A stretch of DNA of 64,000 nucleotides, from the NCBI GenBank assembly GCA_038212095.1, contig JBBQUW010000002.1, positions 62,001 through 126,000 of the forward strand. Reading direction: 5' to 3'. Position 1 is the stretch's first letter. The number at the start of each line of letters is the position of its first letter. Under the pieces are notes generated by a model. That model did no database searches, had not been told where the DNA came from, and worked only from the letters and a program-made list of their open reading frames with translations. Shown here in pieces: positions 48,935 to 56,827 of this stretch. Made by a program: the position numbers and the translations under genes. The stretch is from JAICYJ01 sp038212095 (GTDB lineage Bacteria > Actinomycetota > Thermoleophilia > Gaiellales > JAICJC01).

Positions 48935-49458
48935 ATGCTCGTGCGCGTCGTGCAGCCGCCGGATGTGACCCGTCTCGCCGAGGTGTTCCCGGAGAGCGAG
49001 GGGACGCCCGAGAACCGCCTCCCGTTCGGCTGCGACGTCAGGACCAAGGCATATTGACGTCGCTCGCCGCCTGGAACGGCGATCAGCCGGTTGGCTACTG
49101 CGCCGTACGCTGGCGGGTCGCGGGGGGCGAGGCATCCATCCACGCGCTCATGCTCGAGTGCGCGGAGTTGGCTGACGTGTTCGTGGCCGTGACCTGGCGT
49201 CGCCGAGGCGCCGGGCGGCTGCTGGTCGAGGCTGCCGAGTTGCTGGCGCGGCAGCGGGGAGAACGGACTCTTGGCCTTGAGGTGACGGTGGCCAACCCTG
49301 AGAACGCGGCTGCCCGACGTTTGTACGAGACTCTTGGCTACCAGGACGCCGGGCTGGGCGAGTTCGACGCCGGCTACAGCTACTTCCTGCCGGACGGAAC
49401 TGCGCACCGCGATGAGGAGCGCCACCGGTATCTGATCAAGCGCCTGGCAGCACTGTAA
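48935..49458 (+). pseudogene. GNAT acetyltransferase with a frame break
   Basis: ATG 48935 starts MLVRVVQPPDVTRLAEVFPE, a typical GNAT N-terminus, and runs into a stop at 49055. A second frame, open across that point, continues with RLRRQDQGILTSLAAWNGD and then a full acetyl-CoA fold: PVGYCAVRW, VFVAVTWRRRGAGRLLVEAA and LEVTVANPENAAARRLYETLGY, to a stop at 49458. The two halves join well if one base is added or lost around 49010-49030. So the gene is either freshly broken or carries a sequence error. GNAT proteins of this sort acetylate small molecules or protein N-termini. The downstream half alone (from TTG 49054) is 134 residues. Confidence 0.7.
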
Positions 49459-49464
49459 GCCGGC

Positions 49465-49668
49465 TCAGGCGGCGCGCTCGGCGCCGTCGAGCACCCGCAG
49501 CCGCACGGGCTTTCGCAGCAGCCCGTCAACGTCCTGCGTGCGGCACGCATCACACAGGTACGAGGTCACCGCGGCGGGCGCCTGGTCGCACCAGACGCAG
49601 ATGCCGGAATCGAGTGCGTCGATCGCCGCCTGAATGTTGTGGGGGTGGTTACCGTGCTGATCGGCCAT
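49465..49668 (-). CDS. 67-residue zinc-finger-like protein
   Basis: A small acidic protein with C24-x2-C27 (GICVWCDQ) and C39-x2-C42 (LCDACRT), a likely zinc ribbon or treble-clef knuckle. The N-terminal part (HGNHPHNIQAAIDALD) is helical and His-rich. It is convergent with the GNAT gene (6 nt apart) and divergent from the membrane protein at 49.8 kb. Not recognised; small zinc proteins like this often act as cofactors of transcription or as adaptor proteins. Confidence 0.7.
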   Translation of the reverse strand: MADQHGNHPHNIQAAIDALDSGICVWCDQAPAAVTSYLCDACRTQDVDGLLRKPVRLRVLDGAERAA

Positions 49669-49809
49669 GTCTCATACCGTGCCTTCGGAGGGAGGTGAAG
49701 ATCTTCGCCGCCGGGTAATCGGCACGCCATCGACGATTTGAGGTAACGCCTCCCCAGCTTGTGGTATCCGCACTCAAGCGGGCGCCCCGTCGGCACGATG
49801 TAGAACTTG

Positions 49810-50436
49810 ATGAACCCCTCCGATCTCACCTCCAGCCTTGCCCGAATCAACGACCGCATCCGGTCAGCCGTCACGGCCGCCTCATCCCTGCTCGTGCTGA
49901 CGGCGGTCGCGCTGGGCGGCGCCTATGGCATCCACCAGATCCAGCCCGGACTGGCCCAGACGATCGCCGTGATCGCGCTGGTGGGCGTGCTCTGTCTGGG
50001 CGTGGCCGGCCGCATCTTCCACTGGCAGCGGGACGAGATCTACGACGAGATCGTGCTGGCGGGCTTTCGCCACGTCCACCCCACCGCGGTCGCGCGGCGG
50101 GCGCGGCAGCTGGTCTCGACCGGCCACCGGCGCCAGTTCGCGGACGCGCTCGACCGGTTCGTGATCGCGGCCGTGGAGCGGCGGCCGACCGCCGTTCCGG
50201 TCCACCGCGACGCGCTGATCGAGCTGCAGCCTCGGGTTGAGCTGATCTCGACCCTGCTGCGCCGCGACGACCTCGATCTGGAGCCGGCCGGCATGGTGCT
50301 GGTGCGCCGCCTGGTCACCGACGGAACGACCAGCCCGCTGTTTCGGCCCGCCTCGGAGCCCCGCGAGCTGGAGCGGGAGCTTGACCGGATCCAGCGCGTG
50401 TTGGGCGTCGACGATGCCAATCGCCTGGCCGCCTAG
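49810..50436 (+). CDS. Membrane protein with two helices, function unknown
   Basis: A 208-residue protein: a short amphipathic N-terminus (NPSDLTSSLARINDRIRSA), two membrane helices (about 24-41 and 50-67) and a cytosolic C-terminal domain of charged helices (QLVSTGHRRQFADALDRFVI and ELERELDRIQRVLGVDD). I do not recognise the family. ATG 49810 is preferred over the TTG at 49807. Its stop overlaps the 3' end of the convergent acyl-CoA dehydrogenase gene by 4 nt. Confidence 0.7.
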   Translation: MNPSDLTSSLARINDRIRSAVTAASSLLVLTAVALGGAYGIHQIQPGLAQTIAVIALVGVLCLGVAGRIFHWQRDEIYDEIVLAGFRHVHPTAVARRARQLVSTGHRRQFADALDRFVIAAVERRPTAVPVHRDALIELQPRVELISTLLRRDDLDLEPAGMVLVRRLVTDGTTSPLFRPASEPRELERELDRIQRVLGVDDANRLAA

Positions 50437-51605
50437 AGCTCCATCAGCCGTGCGACGCCGCGCCGCTCGAGCCCGCGGCTGATGATCATGCGCTGGATCT
50501 CGGAGGTGCCCTCCCAGATCCTGTCCACCCGTAGCTCACGCCACAGCCGTTCGGCCGGGTTGCGACGCATGTAGCCGCGACCACCGAAGATCTGCACCAC
50601 CCGGTCGGCGACACGCCCCGCGGTCTCGGACGCGATCAGCTTGGCCATCGACGCCTTGGCGTGCACCAGCTTAGGATCGGCGCCGGAGTCGTACAGCTGT
50701 CCGACGTAGTAGGTCAGCAGCCGGGCGGCGGTCGTCTCGGCCGCGCAGTCAGCCAGCATGAACGCGATCGCCTGGTGATCGAAGATGCGGCTGCCGAACT
50801 GCTCACGCTCGAGCGCCCACTCGGTGCCGATCTCGATCAGCCGGTCGCACGCGCCGCAGCAGCGCGCGGCGATATGGACGCGCTCCTCGATGAACCACTC
50901 GGACGTCAGCTCGAAGCCCTGGCCGACCTCGCCGAGGACGCTGTTCAGGGGCAGCGGCGTGTTGGTGAACGTGTACTCGGGGTGGCGGTAGGGGAAGTTG
51001 TGCGTGAAGTCGGGATCGTCCGTCATCTCGACCCCGGGCAGGTCTTTGTCGACGATGAACAGGGCCGGCTGCCGCTGCATGCCGTCCACCGCCCAGGCCA
51101 GCACGAGGAAGTAGCTGGCGATATCGCCATCGGTGACGAACCACTTCTTTCCCGACAGCCGGTACCCGTCGCCCTCCCGCACCGCCTCCGCCCGGATCGC
51201 GCGCGGATCGGAGCCGGCATGCTCTTCGGTGATCGCGTAGGCGTGGCGATGGTCGCCGCGCACGTCCGGCAGGAGGTACCGCTCGATCTGGTCGGGCCGA
51301 CCGTGCACCAGCACGTTGGACGGGCTCCAGACCAGCACCCACAGACAGTTGGTGAGCCGGCCGAGCTGCTCGTGCATCACGATCTGCTCGGTCAGGTTGA
51401 GGCCGGCGCCGCCGTAGCCGGTGGGGATGTTGGCGGCGTTCAACCCAGCGTCCAGCACCGCCTGCTTGACCGTGGCGTGAGCAGCCGCCGAGAGCCGGCC
51501 GTGGCTCTGCTCCGCCTCCAGCTCGAGCGGCTGCAGCACGTCGTCGACCAGGGCGCGGACGCGGGCCTGCAGCTGCTTCAACTCGGGCGTGAGCGTAAAA
51601 TCCAT
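50433..51605 (-). CDS. Acyl-CoA dehydrogenase
   Basis: A 390-residue FAD-dependent acyl-CoA dehydrogenase. It has the N-terminal helical domain, the YAITEEHAGSDP FAD/substrate segment, KKWFVTDGDIASYFLVLA, the beta barrel, RVHIAARCCGACDRL, EREQFGSRIFDHQAI and the C-terminal IFGGRGYMRRNPAERLWRELRVDRIWEGTSE with the catalytic-type Glu in WEGTSE. It removes two hydrogens from an acyl-CoA and passes electrons to ETF. The chain length is not predictable. The nearby HutF gene has a separate promoter. GAAAGG precedes the ATG. Confidence 0.92.
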   Translation of the reverse strand: MDFTLTPELKQLQARVRALVDDVLQPLELEAEQSHGRLSAAAHATVKQAVLDAGLNAANIPTGYGGAGLNLTEQIVMHEQLGRLTNCLWVLVWSPSNVLVHGRPDQIERYLLPDVRGDHRHAYAITEEHAGSDPRAIRAEAVREGDGYRLSGKKWFVTDGDIASYFLVLAWAVDGMQRQPALFIVDKDLPGVEMTDDPDFTHNFPYRHPEYTFTNTPLPLNSVLGEVGQGFELTSEWFIEERVHIAARCCGACDRLIEIGTEWALEREQFGSRIFDHQAIAFMLADCAAETTAARLLTYYVGQLYDSGADPKLVHAKASMAKLIASETAGRVADRVVQIFGGRGYMRRNPAERLWRELRVDRIWEGTSEIQRMIISRGLERRGVARLMEL

Positions 51606-51620
51606 GGAACGAGACCTTTC

Positions 51621-52736
51621 TCAGACGGGGTGGATCGCGGTTGAAGCGCCGCCAAAGATCAGCGCCGCCGGCAGGTCGGCCGGTGCGATTCGGGCCAGCG
51701 TGGCGTGTGAGAGGTCGACCACCAGTTCGCCCGGGGGCGCGTCCAGACCCAGCGAGCGGGCACCGTTGCGGCCGCCGATCTCGAGCAGGTAGGCGGTGGG
51801 GCCGTCATCGCCGACCGGCACCAGCACGTTGCGGCGCTCGGCCAGCCGGCGGGCGCAGTGCTCGATCTCACGCAGCTCCGCCAGCGGGTCGATGATCGTG
51901 TTGGAGTCGCTGCCGATGCAGATCGGCACGCCGCGTTGCAGCAGTTCGGCCGCGGGCAGGAAGCCGTCGCCCAGGTTGGCCTCGGTCGTCGGGCAGGCGC
52001 AGACGGTGGTGCCGCTCTCGGCCAGCAGATCCAGCTCGCGCTCGGAGACGTGGGTGGCATGGACGATGGTCGAGCGGGGGCCCAGCAAGCCCACGTCCGC
52101 CAGTAGCTCGATCGGACGCAGGCCGTACTCGGCCTCGCACTCGGCGATCTCGCGCCGCTGCTCGTTGGCGTGGATGTGCACCACCATGCCGCTCTCATCC
52201 GCGTAGCGGGTGATCTCCTCCAGCCATGGCCGCGGCACCGCCCGCACGCTGTGGGGCGCGAGGCCCACGCGGCACTCCGCCGCCAGCGCCTCGACCCGCT
52301 CCAGGTAGGCGGCGACGGTGGGGTCGCAGAAGCGGGCCTGGCCCTCGGTCGGCGGGCGGCCGGCTCCGGCCCGCGCGTAGGCGCACATCAGCAGCACGAT
52401 CTCGATACCGGCGTCGCGGGCGGCGGCCACCGTCGCCTTCGCCATCGCGTTGGGATCGGCGTAGGGCCGGCCTCCGGGCTGGTGGTGCGGGTAGTGAAAC
52501 TCGCCCACCGCCGTGTATCCGGCTGCGACCATCTCGTGGTACAGGAGCAGCGCGACGTCGTAGGCCGAGTCGGGGTCGATAGCGTTGGCCGCCCGGTACA
52601 TCGCATCCCGCCATGTCCAGAAGTCATCCTGAGGATGCGCCGGATCGACCCGCTCGACACGGCCACGCAGCATGCGCTGGAAGGCGTGGCTGTGTGCGTT
52701 GACAAAGCCCGGCAGGCGAAGCGTCGTCTCGATCAT
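51621..52736 (-). CDS. hutF: Formimidoylglutamate deiminase
   Basis: A 371-residue amidohydrolase that turns N-formimidoyl-L-glutamate into N-formylglutamate, a late step of the histidine degradation pathway. Visible metal and substrate motifs are His15/His17 (VNAHSHAFQRMLRG), FHYPHHQPGG, LAPHSVRAV, HIHANEQRREI, IVHATHV and GSDSNT; the set matches HutF rather than the related guanine deaminases. A GGAGG site lies 8 nt before ATG 52736. The divergent neighbour, an M20-type amidohydrolase 20 bp away, could carry out the following deformylation. hutU and hutI are not in the window. Confidence 0.9.
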   Translation of the reverse strand: MIETTLRLPGFVNAHSHAFQRMLRGRVERVDPAHPQDDFWTWRDAMYRAANAIDPDSAYDVALLLYHEMVAAGYTAVGEFHYPHHQPGGRPYADPNAMAKATVAAARDAGIEIVLLMCAYARAGAGRPPTEGQARFCDPTVAAYLERVEALAAECRVGLAPHSVRAVPRPWLEEITRYADESGMVVHIHANEQRREIAECEAEYGLRPIELLADVGLLGPRSTIVHATHVSERELDLLAESGTTVCACPTTEANLGDGFLPAAELLQRGVPICIGSDSNTIIDPLAELREIEHCARRLAERRNVLVPVGDDGPTAYLLEIGGRNGARSLGLDAPPGELVVDLSHATLARIAPADLPAALIFGGASTAIHPV

Positions 52737-52756
52737 ACGCGTATCCTCCCAGACCG

Positions 52757-53944
52757 ATGGCCGACGTATCCCGAGAACGGTTCGTATCGTGGTTCGACGA
52801 GCTGGCGGCGATCGGCAGAGGCGATTCGGGCTGGAACAGGCTTGCCTGGAGTCCACTGGAGGCGGAGGCGCGGGCCTGGTTCACGCGCGTGGCCGGATCG
52901 ATCGGCCTCACGCTGCAGCAGGACGGCGCCGGGACGCTGTGGGCTGTCACCGAGGACGCCGACAGCGGGCCATGGGTGTGCGCCGGCTCGCACCTGGACA
53001 CGCAGCCCGACGGCGGCGCCTACGACGGGGCGCTGGGCGTGGTCGCAGCGCTCGAGGCGGCGGCCACACTGCTCGAATCAGGCGCGCCGCGGCGCCACCC
53101 GCTGGCCGTGGCGGCGTTCGTGGACGAGGAGGGCGCGCGCTTCCGCACGCCCACGTTCGCCAGCCTCGCGATCACCGGCGGCCTGGACATCGATCACGTG
53201 CTGGATGTGATGGGCGAGGCGCCGGCCATCTACGGCGTCAACCGCCAATCGCTGGTGGCGTCGGTCACGCAGTTGGAACGGGTGCGCTGCTTCATGGAGG
53301 TGCACGTCGAGCAGGGAGGCTCGCTGGTCGACCGGCAGTTGGCACTTGGCGTCGCCGACGTGCTCGCGCCGCGACAGCGCTGGCGGGTGCGGTTCGAGGG
53401 CGAGGCGAACCACGCCGGAACGACCGCCATGTCGGGACGTCGCGACGCGCTGCTTCCCGCCGCTCGATTCGTGCTGGCTGTCGACGAGGTGGCGCGCGCC
53501 CACAGCGGCGCAGTCGCAACCGTGGGCCGGGTGGAGGTCAGCCCCGGCTCGACCAACTCAATCCCGGGACAGGTCGCCGTCTCGCTGGACGTGCGGGCGC
53601 TGTCTCGCGACACGGTGACAGCGATGGTCGATCAGCTCCGCGAGCGGTTCGGCGAGGCGTCGTTTGGACTCGAGTCGAGCAACGACGGCGCCGGCTTTGA
53701 CGATCACCTGCGTCGCCTGCTGATGGACGCCGCAGCGGATCGCGGCGTGGCGGCGGGTGACCTGCCGTCCTACGCCGGGCATGACGCTGGAATCCTGGCT
53801 CCGCACCGGCCATCGGCAATGCTGTTTGTGCGCAACCCGACGGGGGCCAGCCACACGCCTGCCGAGTTCGCCGCCGAGGCGGACTGCGTGGCGGCCACCC
53901 AGGTGCTGTGTGACGCGCTGGGGACGGAGCTGGGAGGCACGTAG
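52757..53944 (+). CDS. M20-family amidohydrolase (N-carbamoyl-L-amino acid/allantoate type)
   Basis: A 395-residue dinuclear metal amidohydrolase of the AllC/hydantoinase-carbamoylase family. Ligands are in SGSHLDTQ-type CAGSHLDTQPDGG (His79), AYDGALGV (Asp90), VDEEGARF, VHVEQGG and SYAGHDA; FEGEANHAGTTAMSGRRDAL is the substrate-gate/dimer region. Known family substrates are carbamoyl or allantoate amides. Head-to-head pairing with hutF at 20 bp suggests it takes N-formylglutamate, i.e. a non-orthologous deformylase; this is inference from context. A TATCCT element (52742-52747) lies 9 nt before the ATG. Confidence 0.85.
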   Translation: MADVSRERFVSWFDELAAIGRGDSGWNRLAWSPLEAEARAWFTRVAGSIGLTLQQDGAGTLWAVTEDADSGPWVCAGSHLDTQPDGGAYDGALGVVAALEAAATLLESGAPRRHPLAVAAFVDEEGARFRTPTFASLAITGGLDIDHVLDVMGEAPAIYGVNRQSLVASVTQLERVRCFMEVHVEQGGSLVDRQLALGVADVLAPRQRWRVRFEGEANHAGTTAMSGRRDALLPAARFVLAVDEVARAHSGAVATVGRVEVSPGSTNSIPGQVAVSLDVRALSRDTVTAMVDQLRERFGEASFGLESSNDGAGFDDHLRRLLMDAAADRGVAAGDLPSYAGHDAGILAPHRPSAMLFVRNPTGASHTPAEFAAEADCVAATQVLCDALGTELGGT

Positions 53945-53947
53945 CCG

Positions 53948-54000
53948 TTATCCACAATCGTTCCACAGGCCACCGCAAAGCGGTGGATCACTGTGCACAA
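53948..54000. other. Cluster of DnaA-box-like sequences around a short hairpin
   Basis: A perfect TTATCCACA (53948-53956), GTTCCACA (53960-53967), a 7/9 match on the minus strand (TGATCCACC, 53990-53982) and TTGTGCACA on the minus strand (54000-53992) lie within 53 bp. Between them is a perfect CCACCGC-AAA-GCGGTGG hairpin (53970-53986). No dnaA or dnaN is nearby, so an origin is unlikely; a titration or regulatory site is possible. The hairpin might simply end the upstream gene. Confidence 0.45.
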
Positions 54001-54107
54001 CCGGCGAAAAATCCCGCTCGCAGCGTTACTCGACCTGAGGAAAACTCGCGCGCGGCTTGACGAATGGCTGGGGAAAGGCGCAATGTGGCCCGCTCATCCC
54101 CCCCAAT

Positions 54108-54154
54108 CCGACGCCAGGCCTCTCGCATTCCGTCCTCGCCAGGCCTGGCGTCGG
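54108..54154. repeat. Long inverted repeat (14-nt arms) upstream of the PNPOx gene
   Basis: CCGACGCCAGGCCT (54108-54121) and its exact complement (54141-54154) flank a 19-nt loop. It lies 18 nt before a TACGGT -10 element, which suits an operator or a terminator of upstream transcription; no T run follows. The 241-bp gap otherwise holds only the DnaA-box-like cluster. Confidence 0.6.
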
Positions 54155-54171
54155 CAGTTAATGCCCGGTGC

Positions 54172-54177
54172 TACGGT
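54172..54177 (+). promoter_or_regulatory. -10 element of the PNPOx-family gene
   Basis: TACGGT with an 8-nt spacer to ATG 54186. Confidence 0.4.
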
Positions 54178-54185
54178 GGCGGGCC

Positions 54186-54755
54186 ATGGGCAAGGTCTAC
54201 GACAGCATCGACTCCCGGCTCGAGCAGTGGATCGGGCGCCAACAGCTGTTCTTCGTCGCCACGGCGCCAGATGGTGAGGGACACGTCAACGTCTCACCCA
54301 AGGGGCCGTGTGACAGCCTGCGGGTGCTCGACCCTCATACGATCGCCTACGTCGACATGGCGGGTAGCGGCATCGAGACGGTGGCGCACGTTCGGCAGAA
54401 CGGCCGCATCTGCGTGATGCTGTGCGCCTTCCAGGGGCCGCCGCTGATCCTGCGCCTCCACGGCCGCGGCGAAGTGTTCCGGCCGGCAGACGACGAGTTC
54501 GGCGAGCTGATGGCCGGATTCGATCTATCCGCCGCCCCGGCACTGGAGGGCGCGGCGCGCTCGGTGGTGCGGGTCAGCCTCGACCGGATCGCTGACTCCT
54601 GCGGCTATGACGTCCCGCTGATGGAATACGTCGGTGCCCGGCCGCAGCGGATCGCCTGGCTGGAGCGCAAGCTGGCGCAGGGCGGCGAGGGCGCGGTGGC
54701 CGAGTACGTCGCGGCCAACAACGCTGAGAGCATCGACGGACTGGCGGGAATCTGA
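54186..54755 (+). CDS. Pyridoxamine 5'-phosphate oxidase-family protein
   Basis: A 189-residue FMN split-barrel protein of another subgroup than the one at 10.4 kb. It has QQLFFVATAPDGEGHVNVSPKGPCDSLRVLDP at the N-terminus, then GIETVAHVRQNGRICVML and a late helix YVGARPQRIAWLERKL. Related proteins are annotated only as PNPOx-family. ATG 54186 is preferred over the reading from 54168 because of the TACGGT element. Its TGA shares a base with the ATG of the GNAT gene (TGATG), so the two are coupled. Confidence 0.85.
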   Translation: MGKVYDSIDSRLEQWIGRQQLFFVATAPDGEGHVNVSPKGPCDSLRVLDPHTIAYVDMAGSGIETVAHVRQNGRICVMLCAFQGPPLILRLHGRGEVFRPADDEFGELMAGFDLSAAPALEGAARSVVRVSLDRIADSCGYDVPLMEYVGARPQRIAWLERKLAQGGEGAVAEYVAANNAESIDGLAGI

Positions 54756-55294
54756 TGCTGCAAGGCAGGCGCGTCGTGCTGCGGGCGCGCAACCCCGAGG
54801 ATGTCGAGATCCTGCACGCCCAGTTGCAGGACGATGCCGAGACGAGGTCGCGGGCCGACTCGCGGCCGTGGCGACCGATCCCGCCGGGTTCGGCAGCGTC
54901 CCCGTACGGCGTCGTCGACCCCTCCGATGATGCCGCCTGCTTCTCGGTGGTCGAGATGGCGGGGTCGGCGCTGGTCGGTGAGGCGCTGCTGTGGGGCATC
55001 GACCTGCACAACCGCGTGGCGCACGTCGGCCTCTCGCTGCTACCGGCCGCGCGTGGACGCGGGCTGGGCAGCGACGTGGTGCGCGTGCTGTGCGACTACG
55101 GCTTCCGCATCCGCGGCCTGCACCGGCTTCAGGTGGACACGCTCAGCGACAACCAGCCGATGATCAAGGCTGCGCTGCAGGCCGGCTTCGTCAGCGAGGG
55201 CGAAACCCGCCGATCGGCCTGGGTGCTGGGCTCGTTCGTCGATGAGACGATCCTTGGGTTGCTCGCCGACGAGTGGCGGCCGGAGGGTGGCTGA
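54755..55294 (+). CDS. GNAT acetyltransferase (RimJ/RimL type)
   Basis: A 179-residue GNAT enzyme: RVVLRARNPEDVEILH at the N-terminus, AHVGLSLLPAARGRGLGSDVVRVL with the acetyl-CoA loop R-G-R-G-L-G, and HRLQVDTLSDNQPMIKAALQAGF, the RimJ/RimL-type C-terminal half. Targets may be ribosomal proteins, antibiotics or small amines. It is translated together with the PNPOx gene and converges with topoisomerase IB, whose stop follows immediately. Confidence 0.87.
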   Translation: MLQGRRVVLRARNPEDVEILHAQLQDDAETRSRADSRPWRPIPPGSAASPYGVVDPSDDAACFSVVEMAGSALVGEALLWGIDLHNRVAHVGLSLLPAARGRGLGSDVVRVLCDYGFRIRGLHRLQVDTLSDNQPMIKAALQAGFVSEGETRRSAWVLGSFVDETILGLLADEWRPEGG

Positions 55295-56383
55295 TCACGG
55301 ACGGGCCGTCCTCCGTTCCTCCGCGAGCCTGCGGGAGAGCAGTCCCAGCACCGCCGCCTCGCGTGCGGTGAGGCCGGCGAGCTCCCTGGCCAGCTTGCGG
55401 GCGACCTCCTTCTCGAGCACCGCGCTCAGGGTTCCGTCGAGGTGGGCGTCGAACACGTCGGGGTGCACGTAGCAGCGACGGCACACCGCGGGGGTGTTTC
55501 CGAGCTCCGCCGCGACCGATTCCACGGCGGCCACCATGTGCCGTTTGGCCTGGCTCTGCGAGCCAAACTCGCCCAGCTCGTGCAGCGCCCAGGCGGCGAG
55601 CACCGTGCCCGACCAGGTGCGAAAGTCCTTGGCGGTGAAGCGATCTTCGGAGAACTCCCGTAGGTAGCTGTTGACGTCGTTGGAGTCGATGTCGACCGCC
55701 TCGCCGTTTTCGTCGAGGTACCCGAACAGCTCCTGCCCCGGCAGCGCCTCGCATCGTTTCAGCACGCGCGCCACCCGCCGGTCGGTGAGTTCGATGTCGT
55801 GCATCTTCCCGCTCTTTCCGCGGAAGTGAAATGCGATCCGGGAGCCGTCCACCTCGACGTGCTGGTCGCGCATCGTCGTGAGACCGAACGAGCCGTTCTT
55901 TCGCGCGTACTCATCGTTTCCGACCCGGATGTTGGTCGTATCGAGGAGGTGCACGACGGTCGCGACGACCCGCTCGCGGCTCAACGTCGTACGCGACATG
56001 TCCTTGTCCACTTGACGGCGGATCCGCGGCAGCGCCTTGCCGAAGGCGAGCATCCGATGGTACTTGGTCTCGTCGCGAACCTCTCGCCAGCGCGGGTGGT
56101 ACCGGTACTGCTTGCGACCGCGGGCGTCTCGGCCGGTTGCCTGCAGATGCCCGTTTGCCGATCGGCAAATCCACACGTCGGTCCAGGCCGGCGGGATCGC
56201 GAGTGCCTGTACCCGCGCGACCTGTTCATCAGATAGCGAGTCGCCGTGCGCATCCAGGTACTGGAACCCTCTGCCGCGCCCTCGGCGAGAGAAGCCGGCT
56301 TCACGATCCGAGACAAACCTGAGGCCAGCGCTGCGCGCGGATGCCTCCGATTCGAGATCGCTCGTTGCAGATGATCCCTCCAT
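55295..56383 (-). CDS. DNA topoisomerase IB (poxvirus type)
   Basis: A 362-residue type IB topoisomerase that relaxes supercoils through a 3'-phosphotyrosine intermediate. Key parts are GRGFQYLDAHGDSL, IPPAWTDVWICRSANGHLQATGRDARGRKQYRYH, RVGNDEYARKNGSFGLTT, FRGKSGKMHD, KDFRTWSGTVLA and Tyr305 in CRRCYVHPDV, with the catalytic Arg/Lys set in between. This is the complete bacterial TopIB plan. ATG 56383 is preferred; an in-frame extension to 56512 has no homology. Bacterial TopIB is sporadic in distribution. Confidence 0.92.
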   Translation of the reverse strand: MEGSSATSDLESEASARSAGLRFVSDREAGFSRRGRGRGFQYLDAHGDSLSDEQVARVQALAIPPAWTDVWICRSANGHLQATGRDARGRKQYRYHPRWREVRDETKYHRMLAFGKALPRIRRQVDKDMSRTTLSRERVVATVVHLLDTTNIRVGNDEYARKNGSFGLTTMRDQHVEVDGSRIAFHFRGKSGKMHDIELTDRRVARVLKRCEALPGQELFGYLDENGEAVDIDSNDVNSYLREFSEDRFTAKDFRTWSGTVLAAWALHELGEFGSQSQAKRHMVAAVESVAAELGNTPAVCRRCYVHPDVFDAHLDGTLSAVLEKEVARKLARELAGLTAREAAVLGLLSRRLAEERRTARP

Positions 56384-56443
56384 CGCTCCCCGATGTACCC
56401 GGAATGCTGGTGGTTCAATCGTGCGAACGACCGGCCCGGAATT

Positions 56444-56471
56444 GGAGAACCCCGCTGGCGCGGGGCTCTCC
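56444..56471 (-). terminator. Hairpin following the rnpB 3' end
   Basis: Twelve-nt complementary arms (one G-T pair) close a 4-nt loop just after the rnpB 3' end on the minus strand. There is no clear T run, so termination or 3' protection is likely but not certain. Confidence 0.55.
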
Positions 56472-56475
56472 GGTA

Positions 56476-56813
56476 GCCGGTCTGTAAGCGGGATTCTGTC
56501 GTGGGCAGCCATCCATCTGGGCCGACCGTCTCCGGCCGGCTCGTGCCGCCTACCTGGAGCTCGGCGGACCGCGTCATCACTCCGTTTGGCGTTGCACCGG
56601 GTGGGGCTTGCCTAGCCGCCCCCGTTACCGGGGACGCTGGTGGTCTCTTACACCACCGTTTCACCCTTACCGCGGCGCTCCGTGGAACGCCGTGGCGGTC
56701 TCCTCTCTGTTGCGCTGTCCAGCGGGTTTCCCCGTCCGGGTGTTACCCGGCACCCTCGTCCTGTGGTGTCCCGACTTTCCTCGACGCTTTCGCGCCGCGG
56801 CTGCCTAACCGGC
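56476..56813 (-). ncRNA. rnpB: RNase P RNA
   Basis: About 338 nt on the minus strand with the bacterial type A RNase P RNA consensus: the 5' part contains GAGGAAAGTC and ACAGGACGAGGGTGCC, then GAAACCCGCTGGACAG, CAACAGAGAG, GGTAAGGGTGAAACGG, and at the 3' end ACAGAATCCCGCTTACAGAC. P1 can be formed by GCCGGT (5' end, 56813-56808) and ACCGGC (56481-56476). The RNA cleaves tRNA precursors with the RnpA protein. Ends are set from P1 and may be off by a few bases. A TAGACT promoter and a 3' hairpin bracket it. An earlier ORF reading from 56512 of topoisomerase overlaps it spuriously. Confidence 0.95.
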
Positions 56814-56821
56814 ATCGAAGG

Positions 56822-56827
56822 AGTCTA
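56822..56827 (-). promoter_or_regulatory. -10 element of rnpB
   Basis: TAGACT on the minus strand, 8 nt before the predicted RNA 5' end. It lies inside the last codons of the gene at 56825-57187. Confidence 0.5.

Noticed and set aside
53948..54000. Chromosomal origin of replication
   Set aside because: There is no dnaA, dnaN, rpmH or parAB nearby and no AT-rich unwinding element; four boxes in 53 bp are not enough.
56483..56820. Plus-strand open frames over the rnpB region
   Set aside because: The minus strand carries the full RNase P RNA consensus, including P1, so these frames are accidental.
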